From Rathayibacter sp. VKM Ac-2754 (lineage in GTDB: Bacteria > Actinomycetota > Actinomycetes > Actinomycetales > Microbacteriaceae), in assembly GCF_009807095.1 (NCBI RefSeq), contig NZ_WUCC01000014.1:1-64000 (forward strand): DNA of 64,000 nucleotides, written 5' to 3'. The position numbers and the translations under genes are program-made. The notes beneath the pieces were generated by a model. That model saw only the letters and a program-made list of their open reading frames with translations, was not told where the DNA came from and made no database searches. The first letter of the stretch is position 1. Every line of letters starts with the position of its first letter. This document shows, in pieces, positions 48,299-56,498 of this stretch.

Positions 48299-49918
48299 TC
48301 AGCTCCTGCACGGCTGCTGTGCGGGGACCTGAGGACCGAGGGTCCCCTCGCCGCCGACGAGGACGAGGGTGTCCGCTCCGCTCGATCGCGCGCTGGCGGG
48401 GATCGCGGTGCGGAGGCAGTCCGATGGGGTGAGGGCGACGTTCGCACCGCCCGCCGCTGCGACCGTGGAGACCGCCAGCGCATCGGCGAAGCCGGCCTCG
48501 TTCACGACGTAGACGGACTCGGACGAGGAGGGGAAGCGGCCGTTCAGCGCGAAGCTTGTCTCGGAGCGGTCCCGACCGGCGATGCGCTCGACGGTCCACG
48601 GACCGCCCGAGAGGGAGTCGAGGATCGTCTGGCGGATCGACGGGTCGGCGCCGAGCGCGATCACCTTCCCCGGGGCGAGACGGTCGAGCAGCGATCTCGT
48701 CGACGTATCGGCGGACTGCCGCGCGCCGTCCACCAGCAGCACCGCCTCGTGACGGCGGCCGGCGATCGGGCCGACGCTCAGCGCGTCGGGGTAGGAGTTG
48801 CCGGTGGCGAGGAAGACCTGAGCGGTGCGATCGCGGTCGAAGACGTCGTCGACGATCAGCCGCGACGTGTCGTAGCGATCCACTCCGCCGATCCGGGTCG
48901 TCGGGGCTGCCGAGGCGTCCCGGATCGCGCGCAGGACCTGCTCGCTGACCGTCCGGTCGCTGCCGACGACCACGACGCGCTCCGGTCGGAGACGGCGGAG
49001 CTCGGCGGCTACCGTCTCCGGGAGCTCGTCCGGATCGGTCAGAAGGAGCGCCCCGCCGAGCGCCGAGGCGGCCGGTCCGGCGCTCAGCGCGTCCGGCCAG
49101 GTCGCACCGCTCGCGACGTACACCACCGGCACCCCCGCACCGAACGTGGAGCGCGTCAGCCGGGTGGCCGTGTCGTAGCGGTCGCCGCCGTCGATCCGCG
49201 GCTGGTCCCACACCCACGGCGGGAGCCGGAAGGCGATGCCGGAGACGTCCGCCCCTTCCGATACGTCGATCAGAGTCGCGTCTCCGGAGGCGGCCGCGTC
49301 CGACCACCAGCGGTCGCCGTAGCTCGGCTCCGAGAACCACTGCTGCGCTCGGAGGGCGTACCGGCCGGGAGCGAGGTGGTCGATCCGGAAGCCCGGTTCG
49401 CTGCCGGTGGAGTAGTCGACCCAGCCCGAGGTGGGGACCCGCTCGAACGACTCCGCCTCCGGGTCCCACAGGTAGGGAGTGATCACGATCTCCGGACGCT
49501 GTGCCGGCAGCGGGCCGCCGAACGCCGCGGTCCCGGAGACGGATCCTCCTGCACGCAGGACGATGTCGGCGGTCTCGGTCGATGCCGACACGATGGTGGC
49601 GCCGCTGCGCAGTGACGCCTGGCCGTACCACGTGGCCGCCGCGGCGTCCGTCTCGGCCTGGATCAGATAGGAGCCCTCGACGAGCCCGTTGAGGGCGTAG
49701 AACGTCTGCCCGTAGGACGAGGCGACGACATCGCCGTGCAGCGTGTACGCCCGGACCGACACCTGCGTCGTCTCGTCGCGAGTCCCGTCCTCACGGAGCA
49801 GTGTGATCTCACCCGAGATTCGGATCTCGGCGGGCTCGGCTGCGGAGGCGGTCAGCGGAGCCGCGAGGAGCGCGAGGACGATCGCGCCGGCGGCGGCGAG
49901 TGACGGCAGTGTCTTCAT
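48299..49918 (-). CDS. Secreted cell-wall-binding-repeat (CWB2) protein, copy 2
   Basis: This 539-residue protein has the same layout as the gene downstream. It has a signal peptide (AAAGAIVLALLAAPLTASA) and beta-rich domains with GSVSGTAAFGGPLPAQRPEI and HLAPGRYALRAQ. Three CWB2 repeats follow (RIDGGDRYDTATRLTRSTF, RIGGVDRYDTSRLIVDDVF, RIAGRDRSETSFALNGRF). The ATG has GAAGGAG upstream. The pair arose by duplication and has diverged mostly in the N-terminal half. A surface adhesin, scaffold or enzyme carrier is possible; no catalytic domain is recognised. Confidence 0.88.
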   Translation of the reverse strand: MKTLPSLAAAGAIVLALLAAPLTASAAEPAEIRISGEITLLREDGTRDETTQVSVRAYTLHGDVVASSYGQTFYALNGLVEGSYLIQAETDAAAATWYGQASLRSGATIVSASTETADIVLRAGGSVSGTAAFGGPLPAQRPEIVITPYLWDPEAESFERVPTSGWVDYSTGSEPGFRIDHLAPGRYALRAQQWFSEPSYGDRWWSDAAASGDATLIDVSEGADVSGIAFRLPPWVWDQPRIDGGDRYDTATRLTRSTFGAGVPVVYVASGATWPDALSAGPAASALGGALLLTDPDELPETVAAELRRLRPERVVVVGSDRTVSEQVLRAIRDASAAPTTRIGGVDRYDTSRLIVDDVFDRDRTAQVFLATGNSYPDALSVGPIAGRRHEAVLLVDGARQSADTSTRSLLDRLAPGKVIALGADPSIRQTILDSLSGGPWTVERIAGRDRSETSFALNGRFPSSSESVYVVNEAGFADALAVSTVAAAGGANVALTPSDCLRTAIPASARSSGADTLVLVGGEGTLGPQVPAQQPCRS

Positions 49919-50062
49919 GTCGCTCCTTCGAGGAGGGCGACCGTTCGCCCACCGAACTCTAAGCGAGCGCATGGAGGTCGGCTCTCCTGCTCGCTTCCCC
50001 CCGTTCGCGCGACTCATCGGCGACGCCCAGCCGCAGCCCAGCGGGATGTCCGACGCCCGGCC

Positions 50063-50068
50063 TACAGT
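50063..50068 (+). promoter_or_regulatory. Leaderless-type promoter of rseP
   Basis: TACAGT ends six bases before GTG 50075. Confidence 0.6.
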
Positions 50069-50074
50069 GACCCA

Positions 50075-51451
50075 GTGGAATCCGTGCTGCTCTTCGTCCT
50101 CGGCGTCGTCATCATCGCCGTCGGCGTCGCGCTCTCGATCGCGCTGCACGAGGTCGGCCACCTCCTGCCCGCCAAGCTCTTCGGCGTCAAGGTCACGCAG
50201 TACATGATCGGATTCGGCCCCACGATCTTCTCGAGGCGGCGCGGAGAGACGGAGTACGGGATCAAGGCGATCCCGCTCGGCGGCTACATCGCGATGATCG
50301 GCATGTACCCGCCGAAGCACGAGGGCGACCCGCTCACGGAGTCGGCCGTCGGCATGTTCAAGGGCGTCGGCCAGCAGTCCGCCGACATCCGATCCAGCAG
50401 CCGCCCCTCGATGATCGACGAGGCGCGAGCCGCGAGCGCGGAGACCATCGGCGAGGGCGAGGAGCACCGCGCCTTCTACCGCCTGCCGGTGTGGAAGCGC
50501 GTGATCATCATGTTCGGAGGCCCGTTCATGAACCTCGTGATCGCGACCGTGCTCTTCACCGTGCTGCTCTGCGGCATCGGAGTCGCGCAGAGCACGTCGA
50601 CCATCGCCACGGTCTCGCAGTGCGTGGTCCCGGCGTCCTCGACAGGTGCCGAGACCTGCTCGCCCGACGACCCGCTCTCGCCGGGCGCCGAGGCCGGCAT
50701 CCTCCCCGGCGACACCATCGAGTCGATCGACGGAACCGCCGTCTCGTCCTGGGACGACCTCACCCCGATCATCCGCGAGTCGGCGAACACGCCGCTCAGC
50801 GTGGTCGTCGACCGCGACGGCCGGGACGTCACCCTGACCATCACCCCCGTCGAGAACGAGGTCGCCGTCACGGACGCGTCCGGAGCCGTCGTGACCGACG
50901 CCTCCGGAGACGTCGAGACGCAGACCGTCGGCTTCATCGGCATCTCGCCGACCAGCGCCCTCGCACAGCAGCCGATCACCGCCGTTCCCGAGACGGTGTG
51001 GACCAACATCACCAGCGTCGCGAACGTGATCCTCAACCTCCCGCAGCGGCTCTACGACGTCGCGCAGGCCGCCTTCGGCAGCGAGGAGCGCGACGCGAAC
51101 GGCCCGATCAGCGTGGTCGGCGTGGGCCGCATCGCCGGCGAGATCGCCGCCTCCGACCAGCTGCCGATCGTCTCGAAGGTGCAGACGATGGTGGGCGTGC
51201 TCGCCTCGCTGAACGTGGCGCTGCTCGTGTTCAACCTCGTGCCGCTGCTGCCGATGGACGGCGGGCACATCGCCGGCGCGCTCTGGGAGGGCCTGCGCCG
51301 CCGCGTCGCCAAGCTCTTCGGCAAGCGCGACCCCGGGCCCTTCGACATCGCCCGGCTGCTGCCGCTGACCTACGTCGTCGTCATCATCCTCGGCGGGATG
51401 AGCGCGCTGCTCATCTACGCGGACATCGTGAACCCGATCCGGCTGTTCTAG
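50075..51451 (+). CDS. rseP: Site-2 intramembrane zinc protease
   Basis: The 458-residue membrane protease has the active-site helix SIALHEVGHLLPAK (His25, Glu26, His29). A PDZ domain includes LSPGAEAGILPGDTIESIDG, and the third zinc ligand lies in LVPLLPMDGGHIAGAL. Homologues (RseP, Rip1) cleave anti-sigma factors within the membrane. An unusually long insert with duplicated VTDASGAVVTDASGDVET sits in the PDZ region. It lies upstream of ispG, as in mycobacteria, but is separated from dxr by the CWB2 pair. Confidence 0.94.
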   Translation: MESVLLFVLGVVIIAVGVALSIALHEVGHLLPAKLFGVKVTQYMIGFGPTIFSRRRGETEYGIKAIPLGGYIAMIGMYPPKHEGDPLTESAVGMFKGVGQQSADIRSSSRPSMIDEARAASAETIGEGEEHRAFYRLPVWKRVIIMFGGPFMNLVIATVLFTVLLCGIGVAQSTSTIATVSQCVVPASSTGAETCSPDDPLSPGAEAGILPGDTIESIDGTAVSSWDDLTPIIRESANTPLSVVVDRDGRDVTLTITPVENEVAVTDASGAVVTDASGDVETQTVGFIGISPTSALAQQPITAVPETVWTNITSVANVILNLPQRLYDVAQAAFGSEERDANGPISVVGVGRIAGEIAASDQLPIVSKVQTMVGVLASLNVALLVFNLVPLLPMDGGHIAGALWEGLRRRVAKLFGKRDPGPFDIARLLPLTYVVVIILGGMSALLIYADIVNPIRLF

Positions 51452-51454
51452 CTC

Positions 51455-51479
51455 GCACGCCGGTCCTCGCCCGGCGTGC
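51455..51479 (+). terminator. Terminator hairpin after rseP
   Basis: A perfect 9-bp inverted repeat (GCACGCCGG / CCGGCGTGC) with a 7-base loop starts three bases after the rseP stop. Confidence 0.65.
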
Positions 51480-51862
51480 CGCGGTCGGCTTGTCGAGGTG
51501 GTCGCGTGGGTGGAGCGTGGTGCGTTCGGCCAGCGCGAATCGCTGGAACGCGATTCACGCGTTCGCGTGCGAGGTGGTCGCCGGTCTCTGGTACGGAGGT
51601 GCGGACGGGTCGGCTTGAGGGATGGGGACCCTCTCGTCATGGCCCGACGCTCGCTGATCGAGTAGCCCGCGGAGCGGGTGTATCGAGATCCACCTCCTTC
51701 AGAAGACCCGGTCAGACGCCTCATCTCTTGAAGCCGGTGGGTCTCGATACGCCCCTGAGGGGCTACTCGACCAGCAGGGAGGGTGAGGCGGGTCGCGGCT
51801 CCGCTGGCTGACCGGTCGCTGAACGGAGAGAGGGTCCGAGGTGGACGGCGGTGGCGCGCGCG
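51480..51862. other. Non-coding spacer rich in inverted repeats before ispG
   Basis: No plausible gene is present. It holds a small hairpin (GAATCGC / GCGATTC, 51537-51556) and a large inverted repeat pair at 51653-51776. It ends at the ispG promoter box. Confidence 0.6.
51653..51776. repeat. Paired palindromic (REP/BIME-like) element
   Basis: Two inverted copies of a roughly 40-base unit lie at 51653-51694 and 51736-51776. The right copy contains GGGTCTCGATACGCCCC and GGGGCTACTCGACCAGC. The left copy is its complement with changes. Each unit has its own small hairpin (GCCCGCGGAGCGGGT, GCCCCTGAGGGGC). Similar palindromes are scattered through Microbacteriaceae genomes, usually between genes; that is from general knowledge. 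Confidence 0.75.
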
Positions 51863-51868
51863 TACGAT
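51863..51868 (+). promoter_or_regulatory. Leaderless-type promoter of ispG
   Basis: TACGAT ends seven bases before GTG 51876. It overlaps the alternative ATG 51867, which therefore could not be on the transcript. Confidence 0.65.
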
Positions 51869-51875
51869 GGTGGGC

Positions 51876-53033
51876 GTGCCAGCAGTCAATCTGGGTTTGC
51901 CCAAGGTCCCCGAGATCCTCGCTCCCCGTCGCAAGTCCCGTCAGATCAAGGTCGGCAAGGTGCTCGTGGGCGGTGACGCCCAGGTGAGCGTGCAGTCCAT
52001 GTGCACGACGCCGACGACGAACATCAACGCGACGCTCCAGCAGATCGCCGAGCTCACGGCGTCGGGCTGCGACATCGTCCGCGTGGCGGTGCCGAGCCGC
52101 GACGATGCTGAGGCGCTTCCGATCATCGCGAAGAAGAGCCAGATCCCGGTCATCGCCGACATCCACTTCCAGCCCAACTACGTCTACGCGGCGATCGACG
52201 CGGGCTGCGCCGCCGTCCGCGTGAACCCGGGCAACATCCGCAAGTTCGACGACCAGGTGGGCAAGATCGCCGCCGCCGCGAAGGCCGCCGGCGTCTCGAT
52301 CCGCATCGGCGTCAACGCGGGCTCGCTCGAGCCGAGCCTCATGCAGAAGTACGGCAAGGCCACCCCGGAGGCGCTCGTCGAGAGCGCCGTCTGGGAGGCG
52401 AGCCTCTTCGAGGAGCACGACTTCCACGACTTCAAGATCTCGGTCAAGCACAACGACCCGGTCATCATGGTCAAGGCGTACCGCCAGCTCGCCGAGCGCG
52501 GCGACTGGCCGCTCCACCTCGGTGTGACGGAGGCGGGGCCCGAGTTCCAGGGCACGATCAAGTCGGCGACGGCGTTCGGCATCCTCCTCGGCGAGGGCAT
52601 CGGCGACACCATCCGCGTGTCGCTGTCGGCCCCGCCCGCGCAGGAGGTCAAGGTCGGCCTTCAGATCCTGCAGTCGCTGAACCTCCGCGAGCGCAAGCTC
52701 GAGATCGTCTCGTGCCCGAGCTGCGGCCGCGCGCAGGTCGACGTCTACACGCTCGCGAACGACGTCACCGCCGGTCTCGAGGGCATGACCGTCCCCCTCC
52801 GCGTCGCCGTCATGGGCTGCGTCGTCAACGGGCCGGGCGAGGCCCGCGATGCCGACCTCGGTGTCGCCTCCGGCAACGGCAAGGGCCAGATCTTCGTCAA
52901 GGGCGAGGTCGTCAAGACCGTCCCCGAGTCCGAGATCGTCGCGACGCTGATCGCGGAGGCCAACCGCCTCGCCGCAGAGATGCCCGCAGACGACACGTCG
53001 ACCGGTTCCCCGGTCGTCACGGTCGCCAACTGA
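51876..53033 (+). CDS. ispG: 4-hydroxy-3-methylbut-2-en-1-yl diphosphate synthase
   Basis: This iron-sulfur enzyme of the MEP pathway (385 residues) has the TIM barrel start [18 protein letters not shown] and [16 protein letters not shown]. Cluster cysteines lie in [14 protein letters not shown] and [18 protein letters not shown] 51876 is preferred over ATG 51867 because the box TACGAT covers the latter and the resulting [19 protein letters not shown] matches actinobacterial IspG N-termini. Confidence 0.95.
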   Translation: MPAVNLGLPKVPEILAPRRKSRQIKVGKVLVGGDAQVSVQSMCTTPTTNINATLQQIAELTASGCDIVRVAVPSRDDAEALPIIAKKSQIPVIADIHFQPNYVYAAIDAGCAAVRVNPGNIRKFDDQVGKIAAAAKAAGVSIRIGVNAGSLEPSLMQKYGKATPEALVESAVWEASLFEEHDFHDFKISVKHNDPVIMVKAYRQLAERGDWPLHLGVTEAGPEFQGTIKSATAFGILLGEGIGDTIRVSLSAPPAQEVKVGLQILQSLNLRERKLEIVSCPSCGRAQVDVYTLANDVTAGLEGMTVPLRVAVMGCVVNGPGEARDADLGVASGNGKGQIFVKGEVVKTVPESEIVATLIAEANRLAAEMPADDTSTGSPVVTVAN

Positions 53034-53068
53034 GCCGCGGCGGGAGCGGGTCGCCCGAGGACTCCGGA

Positions 53069-53074
53069 TAGGAT
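53069..53074 (+). promoter_or_regulatory. Leaderless-type promoter of proS
   Basis: TAGGAT ends eight bases before GTG 53083. Confidence 0.55.
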
Positions 53075-53082
53075 CGTCCCTC

Positions 53083-54849
53083 GTGGTTACCCGTCTCTCG
53101 CACCTGTTCGTCCGCACCCTCCGAGAGGATCCGGCCGACGCCGAGGTCGCGAGCCACCGCCTCCTGGTCCGCGCCGGCTACATCCGGCGCCAGGCGCCCG
53201 GTGTCTTCGCCTGGCTGCCCCTCGGGCTGCGCGTGAAGCGCCGCATCGAGCGCATCATCCACGAGGAGATGGAGGCGGCCGGCGCACAGGAGGTCCACTT
53301 CCCGGCGCTGCTGCCCCGCGAGCCCTACGAGCTGTCGGGCCGCTGGACCGAGTACGGCGACGGCGTCTTCCGTCTGAAGGACCGCAAGGACGCGGACTAC
53401 ATGCTCGCGCCGACGCACGAGGAGTTCTTCACCCTCCTGGTGAAGGACCTGTACTCGTCGTACAAGGACCTGCCGCTCTCGATCTACCAGATCCAGGACA
53501 AGTACCGCGACGAGGCGCGCCCCCGTGCCGGCCTCCTGCGCGGCCGCGAGTTCACGATGAAGGACGCCTACTCCTTCGACTACACCGATGCCGGCCTCGA
53601 CGCGAGCTACCAGCTGCAGCGCGACGCCTACGAGCGGATCTTCCGTCGCTTCGGCCTCGAGTACGTCATCGTGCAGGCCGACGCCGGCGCGATGGGCGGC
53701 TCGCGCAGCGAGGAGTTCCTGCACCCCACCCCTGTCGGCGAGGACACCTTCGTCCGCTCGGCCGGCGGCTACGCGGCCAACGTCGAGGCCTACCGGACTC
53801 CGGTGCCCGACGCGCTGCCGATCGAGGGACTCGCCGCGGCGCGCGTCTTCGACTCGCCGGACACCCCGACGATCCAGACCCTCGTCGACCTCGCGAACGC
53901 TCAGCAGCCCCGCGAGGACGGGCGTGCCTGGACCGCCGCCGACACCCTCAAGAACGTCGTGCTCGCCCTCACGGCGCTCGACGGCACGCGCGAGCTCGTC
54001 ATCATCGGGCTGCCCGGCGACCGCGACGTCGACCTCAAGCGCGCCGAGGTCGCCTTCGCGCCCGCCGAGGTCGAGGCGGCGACGGAGGCCGACTTCGCGA
54101 AGCACCCCGGTCTCGTGAAGGGCTACATCGGTCCCTGGTCGGCCGACGGAGCGGTGCTCGGCGAGGAGTCCTCGACCGGCATCCGCTACCTGGTCGACCC
54201 CCGCGTGGTCGACGGCACTGCGTGGATCACCGGAGCGAACACCTCGGGCCAGCACGTGCTCGATCTCGTCGCCGGTCGCGACTTCACGCCCGACGGAGTG
54301 GTCGAGGTCGCGGAGGTGCGCGCCGGCGACCCGGCGCCCGACGGCTCCGGCCCGATCGAGACCGCCCGCGGCATGGAGATCGGCCACGTCTTCCAGCTCG
54401 GCCGCAAGTACGCCGACGTGCTCGGCCTGAAGGTGCTCGACGAGAACGGCAAGCTCGTCACCGTCACGATGGGCTCCTACGGCATCGGCGTCACCCGCAT
54501 CCTCGCGATCATCGCCGAGAGCAACCACGACGACCGCGGCCTGATCTGGCCCGAGAACGTCTCGCCCTTCGACGTCCACGTCATCGCGACGGGCAAGGAC
54601 CCGTCGGCGCTCGCCCTGGCCGAGTCGGTCGGTGCCGCTCTCGAGGCGGCGGGCCGCGACGTGCTGATCGACGACCGTCCGAAGGTCTCGCCCGGCGTCA
54701 AGTTCGGCGACGCCGAGCTGATCGGAGTCCCGGTCATCGTGATCGCGGGCCGCGGCGCTCCCGACGGCATCGTCGAGCTGTGGGACCGCCGCACGGGGGA
54801 GCGCGAGCAGCTGCCGTCCGCCGAGGCCCTCGCCCGCCTCGGAGCCTGA
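53083..54849 (+). CDS. proS: Prolyl-tRNA synthetase, bacterial type with editing domain
   Basis: The 588-residue class II synthetase has motif 2 region [20 protein letters not shown], then [15 protein letters not shown]. The inserted editing domain (about residues 230-390) contains [20 protein letters not shown]. The motif 3 segment is [17 protein letters not shown]. The anticodon-binding domain ends the protein. It lies upstream of nusA as in other actinobacteria, but without rimP between them. Confidence 0.95.
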   Translation: MVTRLSHLFVRTLREDPADAEVASHRLLVRAGYIRRQAPGVFAWLPLGLRVKRRIERIIHEEMEAAGAQEVHFPALLPREPYELSGRWTEYGDGVFRLKDRKDADYMLAPTHEEFFTLLVKDLYSSYKDLPLSIYQIQDKYRDEARPRAGLLRGREFTMKDAYSFDYTDAGLDASYQLQRDAYERIFRRFGLEYVIVQADAGAMGGSRSEEFLHPTPVGEDTFVRSAGGYAANVEAYRTPVPDALPIEGLAAARVFDSPDTPTIQTLVDLANAQQPREDGRAWTAADTLKNVVLALTALDGTRELVIIGLPGDRDVDLKRAEVAFAPAEVEAATEADFAKHPGLVKGYIGPWSADGAVLGEESSTGIRYLVDPRVVDGTAWITGANTSGQHVLDLVAGRDFTPDGVVEVAEVRAGDPAPDGSGPIETARGMEIGHVFQLGRKYADVLGLKVLDENGKLVTVTMGSYGIGVTRILAIIAESNHDDRGLIWPENVSPFDVHVIATGKDPSALALAESVGAALEAAGRDVLIDDRPKVSPGVKFGDAELIGVPVIVIAGRGAPDGIVELWDRRTGEREQLPSAEALARLGA

Positions 54850-54894
54850 GGGCCGGGGAGCCCCCGAGGCGGAGCCGTCGTCGACTCGTTCGGG

Positions 54895-54900
54895 TAGGAT
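54895..54900 (+). promoter_or_regulatory. Probable -10 box of the nusA-infB operon
   Basis: TAGGAT lies 120 bases before the nusA GTG, giving a leader of about 110 bases that includes GAGAGAAAGG near the start codon. Confidence 0.45.
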
Positions 54901-55020
54901 CAATGGTTCCGACGCGCGGGAGCGGCTCCCCCCGAGGCCGCCGCACCGCCTGACGTCGGACCGGACTTCGACGAGGTCGCGCATCCGCGACGCCAAGTTA
55001 ATAGAGAGAAAGGCCCGCCC

Positions 55021-56022
55021 GTGGACATCGACCTGAGCGTTCTGCGCCTCCTGGAGCGCGAGCGCGAGATCCCCTTCGAGGAACTCGTGCAGATCATCGA
55101 GCAGGCGATCCTCACCGCCTATCTCAAGCACATCGGACAGGCCGACGACGCCGACAAGGCGACCGCGGTCGACGCGCGCGTGCACCTCGACCGCAAGACC
55201 GGGCACGTCACGGTCTTCGTCCCCGAGCTCGACGAGGAGGGCGCCGTGATCGGCGAGTCCGAGGACTCGCCGCGCGACTTCGGCCGCATCGCCGCCTTCG
55301 CCGCCAAGCAGGTCATCAACCAGCGCCTGCGCGACATCGGCGACGAGAAGGTCCTCGGCGAGTTCAAGGGCCGTGAGGGCGACATCGTCGCCGGAGTCAT
55401 CCAGCAGGGTCCGAACCCGAAGATGATCCACGTCGACCTCGGCTCGATCGAGGCGATCCTCGCCCCCGAGGAGCAGGTGCCCGGCGAGGACTACAGCCAC
55501 GGCCGGCGCATCCGCGTGTACGTGACGAGCGTCGGCCGCGGGCCCAAGGGCCCGTCGGTCCAGGTCTCGCGCACCCACCCGTCGCTCGTGCGCAAGCTGT
55601 TCGCACTCGAGGTGCCCGAGATCGCCTCCGGAGTCGTCGAGATCGTCTCGCTCGCCCGCGAGGCCGGCCACCGGACCAAGATCGCGGTCCGCGCGACCGA
55701 GCCCGGAGTGAACGCGAAGGGCGCCTGCATCGGCGAGCTCGGGCAGCGCGTGCGCGCCGTCACCGCCGAGCTGAACAACGAGAAGATCGACATCGTCGAC
55801 TACTCCTCCGATCTGCCGACGTTCGTCGCGAGCGCGCTGTCGCCGGCCAAGGTGACCAGTGCCTTCGTGATCGACCAGAGCCTCAAGGCCGTCCGCGCCC
55901 TCGTGCCCGACTACCAGCTCTCGCTCGCGATCGGCAAGGAGGGTCAGAACGCCCGACTTGCCGCGAAGCTCACCGGCGCGAAGATCGACATCCAGCCCGA
56001 TTCGGTGATGGACGGGGAGTGA
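55021..56022 (+). CDS. nusA: Transcription termination/antitermination factor
   Basis: The 333-residue protein has the N-terminal RNA-polymerase-binding domain (LEREREIPFEELVQIIEQAI). An S1 domain follows (EGDIVAGVIQQGPNPKMIHV), then two KH domains (GVNAKGACIGELGQRVRAV, YQLSLAIGKEGQNARLAAK). It lacks the C-terminal acidic repeats of E. coli NusA, as is normal in actinobacteria. GTG start at 55021 follows AGAGAAAGG. It heads the nusA-ylxR-infB unit. Confidence 0.96.
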   Translation: MDIDLSVLRLLEREREIPFEELVQIIEQAILTAYLKHIGQADDADKATAVDARVHLDRKTGHVTVFVPELDEEGAVIGESEDSPRDFGRIAAFAAKQVINQRLRDIGDEKVLGEFKGREGDIVAGVIQQGPNPKMIHVDLGSIEAILAPEEQVPGEDYSHGRRIRVYVTSVGRGPKGPSVQVSRTHPSLVRKLFALEVPEIASGVVEIVSLAREAGHRTKIAVRATEPGVNAKGACIGELGQRVRAVTAELNNEKIDIVDYSSDLPTFVASALSPAKVTSAFVIDQSLKAVRALVPDYQLSLAIGKEGQNARLAAKLTGAKIDIQPDSVMDGE

Positions 56023-56073
56023 CTCCGGAGCGTCGGCGTCGCGGGGAGGCGCTCCTCGGAACGAGGGAGTAAG

Positions 56074-56400
56074 GTGGAACCCGTCAGAACGTGCGTCGGC
56101 TGCCGTCTGCGCGCCCCCCGATCCTCTCTTCTGAGGATCGTCTCCCATTCCGATGTCCTCGCGGTCGATCCGCGGGCCGTCGCCGTGGGCAGGGGAGCGT
56201 GGCTGCATCCGACGAAGGACTGCTACGAACGCGCGGTCAAGCGCCGGGCGTTCAGCAGGGCGTTCCGGACACGCGAGAGCGTGGACGCGAGCGACCTCGA
56301 GCAGTACCTCACCCGCGATCCGACCGGCTCGGGCTCCTCATCCGGAGGACCCGACGCAGCGCACGATCACACCATAGAGAACAGGCAGAACGGCCCGTGA
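56074..56400 (+). CDS. ylxR: YlxR (RnpM-like) RNA-binding protein
   Basis: The 108-residue protein has the family signature RTCVGCRLRAPRSSLLRIV and GRGAWLHPTKDCYERAVKRR. The C-terminal 25 residues are disordered. GTG start. Its position between nusA and infB is the classic one. In Firmicutes the homologue binds RNase P RNA. Confidence 0.92.
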   Translation: MEPVRTCVGCRLRAPRSSLLRIVSHSDVLAVDPRAVAVGRGAWLHPTKDCYERAVKRRAFSRAFRTRESVDASDLEQYLTRDPTGSGSSSGGPDAAHDHTIENRQNGP

Positions 56401-56467
56401 ACTGATCATGAGCGAAGACTGATGAGCGGCTCGAAATGAGACCCGTCCGTTCGTGACGCCTGCCCCC

Positions 56468-56489
56468 GTCTTGGGTGCAGGCCCAAGAC
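56468..56489 (+). promoter_or_regulatory. RNA hairpin just upstream of the infB ribosome-binding site
   Basis: A perfect 8-bp stem (GTCTTGGG / CCCAAGAC) with loop TGCAGG ends one base before the Shine-Dalgarno GGAGAG at 56491. It could tune infB translation or partly terminate transcription from nusA-ylxR. Confidence 0.45.
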
Positions 56490-56498
56490 AGGAGAGAA

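Noticed and set aside
51480-51862. Possible insertion-sequence remnant
   Set aside because: Inverted repeats are present but no transposase fragment or target duplication is visible; better explained by a family-specific palindromic repeat.
54903-54953. Short open frame just after the nusA promoter box, as a possible leader peptide
   Set aside because: Its ATG lies only two bases after TAGGAT, upstream of the expected transcription start, and no ribosome-binding site precedes it.
53017-56208. More than 1000-codon open frame antisense to proS and nusA
   Set aside because: Artefact of GC-rich codon structure; proS and nusA are unmistakable on the plus strand.
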